DNA from: Halichondria panicea
Lineage: Eukaryota; Porifera; Demospongiae; Suberitida; Halichondriidae
Direction of reading: 5' to 3'
Assembly (NCBI RefSeq): GCF_963675165.1
Contig: NC_087381.1
Coordinates: 6,697,378-6,761,377 of the forward strand
Length of the DNA: 64,000 nucleotides
Shown: piece by piece, positions 9,501 to 21,500 of the stretch
Layout: each line of letters starts with the position of its first letter
Numbering within the stretch: position 1 is the stretch's first letter
The notes under the pieces: model-generated
Databases searched by the model: none
Told to the model about the DNA's origin: nothing
What the model saw: the letters and a program-made list of their open reading frames with translations, nothing else
Made by a program: the position numbers and the translations under genes

Positions 9501-12500
9501 GTGAGCCTGGGTGTTAGTCCAGCTGTGTTAGTAGGTGTCTGTCATCATCTTGTTCAGGTGTGTGGCAGTGACCACCATTGTAGCTAGCAAAGCTTCACAG
9601 TAGGTACATTTGAGAAGTCATTCTACAATTAATGGTGGCCACTATGTAACGTACTTACAAACACTTTTTAGCATGTTTCATGGTCTGGTAGGTACAGGGT
9701 TATCTCATTATGGAAATACAAGTACAGCGGAAAAATTTGACAACATTATAAGTTTGGCGACTTGAAGAATAATTATATAATTTAATTGCATTTTGTAAAG
9801 TTACAATTTTATACTGTTAATGATGTTTACGTATCTATTGTATACAAACCATAACATTGTTTTTATATTTTATATATATGTTATAGTTATAACACGGGCA
9901 CAAGGGATGTATGGAATATATTGCACTGAAGCACGAGGGCGCCAGCCCCGAGGGCTGAGTGCAATATATGCCATGCAGCCCGAGTGCACGTGTTATAACT
10001 AGTTTATATCCCGAGGGCATAGCAACATAACACTGTCCTAGTAACACAATATATATAAACAGCACAAAAAAAGACAGAGACAACTCTAGACACAGCTCCA
10101 TCTCTTCTCTCTTCTAGACGCCAGTATCTGCAGCGTATAAGATTGGCATGACCGACGAATGGCTTGACACAAAATTGTTGGAGTTTCAACTGAAATCTGC
10201 AAAACAGCCCCACCCCACTTCTGGTGCTGCAAAACAGCCCCGCCCCACTTACTGCTGCAAAAAAACAGCCCCACCCCACTACTCAGTGAATACTAGCTGC
10301 TGGTCTACGCTCGGCCTCATAACCAAGCCAAGAAAGCTCGCTTCTACACTGCTGCAAAACAGCTCATGCCCCCAGCAAAAAGAGCCACTTCTAGTGCTAC
10401 GGTGAAGCAGAATTGACATGCATCACGATGTCGAGGACTAGGTCGATCTAGGAACACAGAATCTTCCACAAAATGAATCTTGGACAATTTTAAAACCTGC
10501 ACGGTTGCAAGAAGAAACTCCAGCAGTGCTGAACATTCATTCCTGCATGGCTGGACATACTTTGATACTTGTTATTTCTCATGCGTATTAATTTAATTTT
10601 AATTTAATATTATTGTCTGTCTAATTGCCAGAGGGGCGTTTTGCGGTCAGTGCAATATGACTTTGCGGTCAGTGCAATATGACTTTCAGCAGTGCAATAT
10701 GCTTCATATTGCACTTGGCAACAACGTAGCAACGGGATATAAATAATTTATATTCCCTTACCTTATTTTAGAGATATTTTCCAAAGCATCCAAAATATTT
10801 TGTCATTGGTTTGCCTTGTTTGTATGTTGTGTCAATGTCTGGGTGAGTGCTAGCACAGTAAACCACATGTACTGTCAGTTCATGTGCTCCTGTTCAACCA
10901 ACCATGCAGATATCAAGAACATAGATGGACATACTGCTGTTTATATGGCCAGAGGGAAGGGGTACCATGCCTTGGCTGAATATGTGGAGTGGTTCCAGCC
11001 TGGACCTAGAGGTGAGTTGACCATCAGCTGTTGTACACAGTATAGTCAGTAGGTATCTAGTGAGTTGCTTGGTCAGTACAGCTAGATCAGTGGTTTCCGT
11101 GTGATGCCGTTCATGCACCTTCCATATGTGTTAAATCTCATGCAGTTAATTAGTGATCAGTTTCTTTGAAGGTGCATGTTGGGAATGTATTAATTTATAT
11201 TATTGTAAATAGTGTAATATAATTGGTCACAATGTCTATAACCTCGATCTAGCAACATTTGCATCCATAGTTTATATTATTGCCCTCCGGCAGTTTACTT
11301 GTACAGTACAATACCACATGCAGTGTATGACTAGACAATGACAATGCCTCAGGTATGCCTTCTCAGTACACTCCATAATTATATACTACATGAGCCCCTT
11401 TGGCCTTTGGCTACTACTTTGGCCTTTGGCTACTACCTTTTCTAACTATTATGTAGATCATCTGTCCTCGTACCCAACACTGGAACAGCTGAGTCAGCTG
11501 GAATGTGACCAATGGCTTCAACTTGGTGTTCGCTTGGGATTGGGTAATCACCAACTGGAAACCATAAAGAAGAGCCAACATCCCACAGCAGCAACTCTCC
11601 AGGCAGCCAAAATCAAGAATATTGACATGCAGTGGAAGGATATTGTGGAAGCTCTAGTGAGCATTGGAGAGTACAAGTTGGCAGAAAGAGTGTGCACTAT
11701 GCAAGGTCAGTAAATGATTGCTCCTGTTTTATTTATTACTAACATTCTTGTATGGGAAACTACTCCGTACTGCAAGCTTGTGTAGACTTTTTCTCTTTTG
11801 CTGTAGAGTAAACAACCGATTATCATTTTCGAATGCTTGTTCTCGAGGACAGCAGCTCAGAGCACTAAGTGGAGTGACAAGGCCAAACATTCAACTATTC
11901 TAGTTCCAACATAGCCACGATTTTTCGAACTCTCTCTCTCTCTCGTATCAACAGAAGGCGCTCTAAAGAGGTAGCTACAATGGATGACCGTAATTTACAA
12001 CAAGTAAACTATGTACAGCTCTGGTTTCGAGGTCTGACTGCAAGCCACTAGACAATGGTGGCCTCTTGAAAAAGTGCAGTAGTGCCATCAAAATCCGAAC
12101 GATTAATACCTTTTCTCCATTTTTTCCTAAGTTGCAGTTTTACGTCATGCTACACTGGAAATTCTAAAGAAAAGGTATTAATCGTTTGGATTTTGATGGC
12201 ACTACTGCACTTTTTCAAGATGCCTCCATTGTCTAACGGCTTGCAGTTAGACCTCGAAGCCAGAGCTGTACATATACTTTACTATATAGTTGTAGATTAC
12301 AGTTATGCATTGTAGCTAGCTGTTTAGAGCCTTCTGTCGATACAAGAGAGAGAGAGCGAAGATTCGTGGCTATGTTTGAACTAAATCTGTTCCAATAGTT
12401 GATTGTTTGGCCTTGTCATGATCACTCCGCCGAGGAAGCTTTTGTTGATCGTGGGTTCGGACTTGAATAGAGCCTTACCTAGTCTATACCTATATAGGTA

Positions 12501-15500
12501 CTATCAGCTTAGTGCTCTGAGCCGCTGTCCTCAATAACAAGAGTTCGAAAATAGAAAATAGAACGTGTTCGATAATCGTTTGTTTACTCTATTTGTCTGT
12601 ATTCACGTCTGCACTGTACAATACAAGTAAACTTAACAATTGTATGCTGTCTTAATCAATGATGCTAACAATACCAACTGCAGGGGAATGTGAGAGTGCT
12701 CTGTCAGTGAGTGCATTCTATGGCTGGCTGGACTGTGTCAAGCGTCTCGTGGAAACTATGGGCCTCAATCCAAAAGGTGAAATAGGTACGTCAAGAAAAA
12801 GTTTCATGCTCACTCCTATAGTTAGACTGAGCCCACAATAATCGCTTATCAACATGATCGAGGCTCATTTTAATATTATAGTTATTATTAATAACTAACT
12901 GGGGGCTTAGGCAAACAAAAAGCAAATAAGTAGAGCTTGTCTATATAAGAGTGAAAGGAAAAAACAATTTCTTGAGGTACTCTTTCGTCACAAATACCGT
13001 ATATGCTTGATCAGGAGCCGCGGCTACTAAATGTTTCATTTTGCTGGAAGAGGAGGCTACAATTCGAGAGAGACCAATGTTCAAGAGCAGCATTTATTAG
13101 CTCCAGTTAATTCAACAACCTTTAGTTTGTCATCAAAAGTTATTTTCACCTGCATAAACTTGAACTCTGCCATGAGAAAGTCTTTGTGAAGCACTAACAA
13201 GCTGCGACCTGTAACCAGCAGCTACGTACATATAGCTAGCTGCTAGTATTAATAATTTTTTTGGCTGCAACGTGCAGAAATGCTAGAGTCACTGTTCACT
13301 GAGGCTACTATTTGAGAGCGGCTACTAAATGTTTCATTTTTCTAGCAAGGGAGGCTACTATTTGAGTGCGGCCTTTATACAAGCGCGGCCTCTGATCGAG
13401 CACATGCATACGGTACTCCCTCTCCAGGTTCAAGGTGTTAGCAATAACAATGCTGATAGTAACCTAGGAAAGGCAATGAATAACATTAGTGATAATCATC
13501 ACTATAATGTTATTCGTTGCAAACTTCAGATTTCCCAGTATATTATAGTTATACAACCTGACTGTGGTTTTGACGTAGACCTATTATGGTTTGAAGTGGA
13601 GTTACGTACTTTTCCTAATGAAATCACGAGGAACAGCAACTAATGTAACCTGCAAAATTAGTAGTGCTGTATCTCAATTGATGAAATTTACTCCATGCTC
13701 TCCCCCTTTGCAAATCACAGCCTGTTAGACTAGATGCCTCTTTCAGAACACCATCAAGGATCTTTACTAGTGCAGCCATACATTGTGACAAAGCAGTAAC
13801 TGTGTTCTTGTCATCTGCTTCAATCTTGCCTTATTAGTGTCCTGCCAAACTCCTTGCACCTTGAAACATCTATCACTGTTGAGATTTAAGTATGCCCGAG
13901 CAAGAGCTGTCACAATAGTTTCTCACAGATATCGGTAGTCGAGTGTAGGGCTGGCAGTAGTGGCTGCTTCTGAGAGAATTATCAAATGCCACCTGTAGTT
14001 CACGTGATGGAAACACGCATCTGAACCAAGAATGCTATGAATATCATTACATTCCCAATACATTTAGGAAGTCCCACGCCCATCGCAAATCCTCTAGAAA
14101 ACAGCAAAAAGGGGTGAATCAGATTGACTTTAATTGTTCTGAGATTGAGAGAAGTCTTCTCTTGGTACCAGCAAAGAGTATATAGAGTCTAACCTTTAGT
14201 CTAACTAGCCTCACTAAATTGATTAAAAGTGAACGTGATATTTTAGCTATGCAATGCTAAAACTCTTCATATTATCGAGTCAAAAATAATACCCTTGTGC
14301 AAAAACTTCGTATAGCAATACTTTTCCCACCCCCCTAACCAAAGATCAACGCTAATTATTATTACTGCAATATTGTTACTAGTGTGATAGGTTGAACCAA
14401 AACTTTGAAATTATGTCCAACTTTACAACATCGATTTTGTAACTGTATTATCTACGTAATCATATGGTTTGTTTTAAAAGTTTTAACCGAAAGTCAAGAG
14501 CACAACATCTCAAACAGAAGAAAAACAATACAAAACTAGAGCACTAAAGTGCAAACCCTCGGCTGGTGACATGATTATAAAGAAACCGGAAGACTGATAT
14601 AATGCAGTGCATAATTATAGTGATGTTGTTATCATCATCATGCATGACTTGCACAGCAACTCAGGAGCAATAAAACTAAACCAGACTGGAGGCCTACTGA
14701 AACATTTGAGAACAGATAGTAGTACTATAGATATATGCACTGTGGATTAGGATCACAGCAAAGAAGCCTGGAGTCTCAGAGAAGTACGGCTCCAGGTCCT
14801 GCATGGATCCCAGTCAGCTAAAGCAAGCTTTCTACTTTAGTGACCCTGTTCCATTGTTCCTGGTATATACAGCTTTCTACTTTAGTGACCCTGTTCCATT
14901 GTTTCTGGACCTGGTACAGGATCACTTCAGTTATAAGTAACGCATGTGCAAGTTGGGTACCGCAAGTTCTGTTCAAGCTACATTTTGCTTGCTTTTATTA
15001 GACAACGAAGCTTTAACACCGAAAGCTGCCACTATAATATATATATATACTATAATATATATACTGTGATACCAAGTACTGACTTGTTGTGTGGAGGCTA
15101 CCCATGCTGTAAACGCAGTGCTAGAGCATCCAGGTAAGCAGACCCAGTCACAAGCTTCTTAGCTTTTGCTCGTTTTTATTTGACAACGAAGGTTTAACAT
15201 GAAATTCTGCCACTATTAAAATTAATAACTTGTTGTATGAAGGCTATCCATGCTGTAAACGCAGTGCTGTGGCATCCAGGTGAGTAGATTCACCTGTCAC
15301 AAACAAACAAACAAACAAACAAACTAGAGCACTAAAGTGCAAACCCTCGGCTGGTGACATGATTATAAAGAAACCAGAAGACTGATATAATGCAGTGCAT
15401 ATAGTGATGTTGTTATATCATCATCATGCATGACTTGCACAGCAACTCAGGAGCAATAAAACTAAACCAGACTGGAGGCATGCTGAAACATTTGAGAACA

Positions 15501-18500
15501 GGTAGTAGTACTATAAATATATGCACTGTGGATTAGGATCACAGCAAAGAAGCCTAGAGTCTCAGAGAAGTATGGCTCCAGGTCCTGCATGGATCCCAGT
15601 CAGCTAAAGCAAGCTTTCTGGTTTAGTGACCCTGTTCCAATATTGTTCCTGGTATATACAGCTTTCTACTTTAGTGACCCTGTTCCATTGTTTCTGGACC
15701 TGGTACAGGATCACTTCAGTTATAAGTAACGCATGTGCAAGTTCTGTTCAAGCTACATTTTGTTCGCTTTTATTAGACAACGAAGCTTTAACACCGAAAG
15801 CTGCCACTATTAGAAGTACTGACTTGTTGTGTGGAGGCTACCCATGCTGTAAACGCAGTGCTAGAGCATCCAGGTAAGCAGACCCAGTCACAAGCTTCTT
15901 AGCTTTTGCTTGTTTTTATTTGACAACGAAGGTTTAACATGAAATTCTGCCACTATTAAAATTAATAACTTGTTGTATGAAGGCTATCCATGCTGTAAAC
16001 GCAGTGCCATGGCATGCAGGTGAGTAGACTCACACATTACAAACAAACAAACAAACAGACCAACGGACTACTATACCCGTGGCCGCCCACGCGCGCCTCG
16101 GGTAACAAACCAAACGACTACTATAACCCGTGGCCGCCCACGCGCCTCGGGTTAATAATTAGTGGGTATACTGTATAGTATGAAGTAGAGTAAGGCATCT
16201 ATATGCATGTTCAGACACTCATTCCAAGGAAACAAGCAGTGATAAAAAATTTTCTTTTGAACCATCGATTGTAAGGACAATAACTAAACAAGAAAACCCC
16301 TAAAGTTAGAGTTGCAAAACGCTTGTATGTCCATGAAAAAACAACAACCATCGATTTTTTTGTCTGTTCTTACCGTTTATCAGACAATAGCACATTTTCA
16401 GCTCTTGAAGACTTAGTAGTTGATATTTATCAATTCTTTTTTGAATACATTCATAGTAACACATGCTTGATCAGATGGTGCAAAAGAAAATTTTTATCAC
16501 TGCTTGTTTTTTCAGAATGAGTGTCTGAACATGCATTGTGTCTGAATATAGATGCCTTACTCTACTGTATAGAGGGAATTTTTGCGAGTGCAAATTTTCA
16601 CTATTTGGCTTCAGAGCCCTCAGCAGAAATGTTCGTGGGTTCTAATATTCGCATTTTCAATGCCAGGAAACCGCACCCACCAATAGCTTTGCATGTGAAA
16701 TACAGGTGCGTGGGCTCAATTTTAATTTCCGCGTCTTCTGTCCACCCTCGAAAAACTCACCTCACGAAAATTTACGTCGTCAAGTTAGTAATTGCACGTC
16801 GTCATACGATGTGCAATTACTGCCTTGACGACCCCACGTTCGAATAACGGCCACAGCAAATTGTTTACTAAAGCTGCAGCTAAAAATGTCCTTAAAACTG
16901 CATCACAAACGATTAACAATCAATGTATAATTATGGCTACTCGTGCAATAAGGGATTAATAGCACTCATAGCAAGCACTGGCAAGCTAGGTTAATAGCAC
17001 TTGACGTATAGCCATACTATTATACTAATATTTGTGTGAGGCATACTTAATGAGTTATAATTATTCTATTTTGCTACTACGCACTATTATTATCTTTAGA
17101 GGTTTCAAACACAATAATAAACCAATGCATGTGGTGTATGTACAAGCATGTTGATCCAAATAGTAAGTGTTTATCAGTGCTGTTACGTTGTTGATGGTGG
17201 TCTTCCACAGAGCCAGTCAACAAGGCTGGTGACACCCCACTCTCTCTGGCCTGTGCTAATGGCCACTTGGACACAGTCAAGTATCTTGTGAACCAGCATC
17301 ATTGTGATCCTAAAAGTAAGCATTGGTACATAATTATGGTACATCAATTGCTGCATCACTCAGTACACTCGTACATGTACAGGTACAGTCAACAAGGCTG
17401 GTGACACCCCACTCTCTCTGGCCTACAAAATTGGACACTGGGAAGTGGTCAAGTATCTCGCCATCACTCATCACTGTGATACAACAAGTAAAGTTTGTTC
17501 ATGGTTGTCAATGAATGACCTGTTGGTTTTATCGCACTATTAAATTTTTCTCTTTATGGAATTGCATATTATTATTGATACCGTATATATAATATAGCTG
17601 TAAAGTTGGCTATTATTAGCAGTTTTTAATTTGACGATTGCTGCAGGCATTATAAGTGCAAATGATGTACTGGGACTGACTATCAAGCTAATTGCATGCC
17701 ATTGGTAATCTTTAATCCATGATTTGCCCAGTTTACCCGCTATAAGTTGTAGCCTATATAGCATGATATATATACTGTGGGACAGATTAAGGATTGAGGA
17801 AAAGTTCCCCTTTTCTGGATCTCAGCCAAGACACTACCCGAGGCGGCGCATAGGCGGCCTCGGTTACAGTAGTGTGTCTGTGTGTCCGTGTGTGTGTCTG
17901 TCGCTCAGTTTGTCTTACCTGGTGATTTAGGCATCACAATTTGTACATAGGGAAACTTGTAGCATTAAAACTAAGGTTTAAAATTTGGCAGATTTTGCAA
18001 AGAAGTCTTTGTTTCGCAGAAAAGGCGAGCTAAGCCTAAGAAGCTTTTTGCGTACTCTACTAAACGCGGCTATTATTTGAAGCATTAATTACCGTAAGAC
18101 CTCGATTTAAGGCGACCCTCCAAATATGCGACACCCAGGAGCTTCGGCAATTTTCTGACCTCTAAAAGTGAGCGACAGCTGCGTTGACAATTATTTTTTA
18201 ATGTCGCGTTCTAAGTATTATTTAGAACACACCTAGCCAAGATTAAGTGTTTTAATCTGCGTGCCGAGGATGGCCTCGAGGTTAACGTGGTGCTCGAGGC
18301 GCAGCCGAGTGCATTACGTAACCGAGAGGCCATCCGAGTGCACCAGCATTAAAACACGTGACTTGGCTAGGTGTGTTCTAAAGGATTTAGTGCTGTCACG
18401 TGAGCTCTAGCCTCGTGGCAGCTAGATCTAGCTACATTTTTAAGCAGTTGCTGGTGGCTAGCTAGCTAGCTAGACGTAATAGCAAGTTTTAGTAGATTTG

Positions 18501-21500
18501 TAGATCCAGTAACTGATGCAAAGGAGAAGGAGATACGATCTAAAGCTATCTGGACTGACTGGGCATGTTCTCGACTTATTTCTCCTGCTAACCAACAGTC
18601 CCGATCCCACTACTGGATATGCCTCCAGCTGATCTGGCTTACTGGATGGGAAACTTTGTGCACAAACTATATGGCAATGAGTATCTAATTTGCTCTTTTG
18701 GAAAGCTTTGATATTCGAAGCACCTTTGATGAAACGATTATTTGGATCTGGCTTAGGTACAGGTATGTACATCTTCGAAGCAAGCTGAACCTATTTCTTC
18801 AGACGAAAAAGCGATGCTATGGTCAAGTCAGCAATTCGGTACACTTACTACACATGAAACAAGTCGAAACAATAACATTCATACTTTTCAGCTTTGCTTG
18901 TGTACATATTCAATCTGCTTGTATTATTATTATAATTATTATGACATTCAGATTCAATCTGCTTGTATTATGATAAAAAGTGTGCATTAACAAACCAACT
19001 TAAAGCACACTTAAGTGTGGATTAAGTTATTTAGTCCATGGTCACCTGACTACTTTCAGATAAGCTGATTGGCTGGAGATCATGTGATCAGCACTAAATA
19101 GAGGTAAATATAGCCACTCCGATCCCTAGCCTCGATTGTAGCCCACTGGAAACTCAGTGTTTTAAGCGGCCTAAAATCGAGGCAAGTAGACTCTATAAAG
19201 TTACCTCCAATTAGATGCGACCCTCTAAATATGCGACACCAGAGCTTCAATAAAATTTTTCAACCTCCGACTTCTGGCTTCGTAATTATTAAAAAATGTT
19301 GATTTAAACCGAGATCTTACGGTAGCCCAGCTAGATGCGGCTATTATTCGAAACATAAGCCAATAATTGCTGTGATCCTAGTCCACAGTGCACTAAAACC
19401 CTGTTTTCAAATGTTTCAGCATGCCTCCAGTCTGGTTTAGCTCCTGAGTTACTGTGCTACAGTTAATTCAGTCATACATGATATTCATCACTACATGCAC
19501 TGTATTATATCACTCTTCTGGTTTCTTTATAATCATGTCATGTCACCAGCCGGGGGTTTGCACTTTAGTGCTCTAGTTATTTTTAGTGATGGCATTAATT
19601 TGTGTGAACATTCTTTAACTGTATTCCGTGGTAAAGTTGTAATCCATGTCACGAACATTAATTTGAGAATAGTAGCCCATGCTGTAAATATTTTGATGTT
19701 TTAATTTAGTTTCCTTTCATTAGTTGGTTGTTCACTTAAAATGTTAACCTTTGGGTAACTCCATAACTATAATTATGGTTTCACGGTCGGAGCAGCAATC
19801 TACACCACAGAGGCAAATTATTCTTGTCTTAGACTAGTTGACTAACCTCCGAATAAAGGACAGTTTGAGAGTTTTGTCCTCTGGTGGGAAGTTAATTCGT
19901 ATCGAAGACTGTTCCAGCGTGCATGTGTACAATTGACTCCTTCACACTCACAAGAATTACTTTGGAGAAGTGCTGCTGGAGCTCAATCGACATGCCAACT
20001 CAACCTGCTTTCACTATCCACCACTAGCCCATATATCTTGTTTGCGTGTTTCTTCCATATTATACTCTCACAATTTCAAGTAGAATTGCATAAGACACCC
20101 ACCCAGAATGATGAGTTTGAGCAAGTAGCTAAATGTTCAAAGCAGTTTAGTGAGTAGCTAGTTAGACCAAAGGTTAGACTCTACTCTTTGCTGGTACCAA
20201 GAGCAGAATTTGTTTTATATCTACAAACAATTATATCAATTGCGTCTACAGGATACCTTGCCTTCATTGGTTTGCTGTTCCTTGTGTATAGAGAATGTAC
20301 TTGATATAATACAACTATCTAGAAATAATTTTTATGACCTACAATGTGTCCATCACATCATGAGCAACGAATACTTCTCACGTATTCAGCGAAATTAATT
20401 TTACCTACCATGTTATTAATGTTGTTAAACTAAAGATTGTATTTTGTGTCACTTACTGCATGTCTGTGGTAACTGCTATCAGTGAAATAGAACGATACTA
20501 CAATTAAAGCCACCTCGATATGAGGCCGTGGTATATATTTGATGGACGCATATTATAATTATATTCGAGTAAAATCTCACTGTTTGGGAAAATATGCTCA
20601 GTCCCTTCTTGTGCCTATAAAGTTCTTAGAAAATGGTGGGTGTATTTTCACGAGGGTACGATACATGGACCAATGCATGTGCTGTTAACTTTTTTCTACT
20701 GTCCACAATTTACTTGTATTCACAGTTGCAGTGAATAAGGCTGGAGACACTCCTCTCTCCCTTGAGTGTTCCCGTGGTCACTTGGAGATGGTCAAGGCTC
20801 TCATCAACAAGCATGTTGATCCAAATAGTAAGTGTTTATCGGTGCTGTTACATTGTTGATGGTGGCCTTCCACAGAGCCAGTCAACAATGCTGGTGACAC
20901 CCCACTCTCTCTGGCCTGTGCTAATGGCCACTTGGACACAGTCAAGTACCTTGTGAACCAGCATCATTGTGATCCTAAAAGTAAGCATTGGTACATAATT
21001 ATGGTACATCAATTGCTGCATCACTCAGTACACTCGTACATGTACAGGTACAGTCAACAAGGCTGGTGACACCCCACTCTCTCTGGCCTACAAAGGTGAA
21101 CACTGGGAAGTGGTCAAGTATCTCGCCATCACTCATCACTGTGATACAACAAGTAAAGTTTGTTCATGGTTGTCAATGAATGACCTGTTGGTTTTATCGC
21201 ACTATTAAATTTTTCTCTTTATGGAATTGCATATTATTATTGATACCGTATATATAATATAGCTGTAAGTTTGGCTATTATATTAGCAGTTTTTAATTTG
21301 ACGATTGCTGCAGGCATTATAAGTGCAAATGATGTACTGGGACTGACTATCAAGCTAATTGCATGCCATTGGTAATCTTTAATCTATGATTTGCCCAGTT
21401 TACCCGCTATAAGTTATAGCCTATAACATGATATATATACTGTGGGACAGATTAAGGATTGAGGAAAAGTTCCCCTTTTCTGGATCTCAGCCAAGACACT

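Larger units (their letters stand above)
12777..17119. other. Large repeat-filled intron of gene 2
   Basis: About 4.3 kb separates the ANK exon ending at 12776 from the array. No ANK exon was recognised in it. It contains short gcggctacta-type repeats (13015-13400), a decayed minus-strand coding fragment (13643-13935), a duplicated block (14540-16040), a foldback element (16171-16574) and a hairpin repeat (16776-16832). If gene 2 is really two genes, the break would most likely be here. Confidence 0.45.
17120..20725 (+). repeat. Array unit 1 (left edge, exon A mostly deleted)
   Basis: Similarity to the other units begins near ccaatgcatgtg (17122). A deletion then removes most of exon A, leaving its last 21 nt (17142-17162) and the normal donor. 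Exons B and C are intact. The 883-bp insert is present (18215-19097). Single-base variants match unit 3 better than unit 2. Confidence 0.85.

Noticed and set aside
10148-10405. 85-codon open stretch with repeated AKQPxPT-like segments as a gene
   Set aside because: It is composed of a short GC-rich tandem motif inside a repeat-derived block, with no domain and no splice support.
16323-16520. Open stretch in the 16.2-16.6 kb region as a gene
   Set aside because: It lies within the foldback element and its sequence is explained by the palindromic arms.
18470-18772. 100-codon minus-strand open stretch inside the 883-bp insert as a possible transposase
   Set aside because: It has no catalytic triad, zinc finger or other transposase motif and is too short. 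Changes between copies are mostly non-synonymous.
19495-19704. A 69-codon open stretch repeated with few changes in nearly every array unit, plus repeated ones of 62, 63, 64, 74, 81, 91, 100 and 105 codons
   Set aside because: Conservation follows from recent duplication of the units. They have no recognisable domains, some overlap the TIR elements or ANK exons in another frame, and flanking indels do not respect frame.
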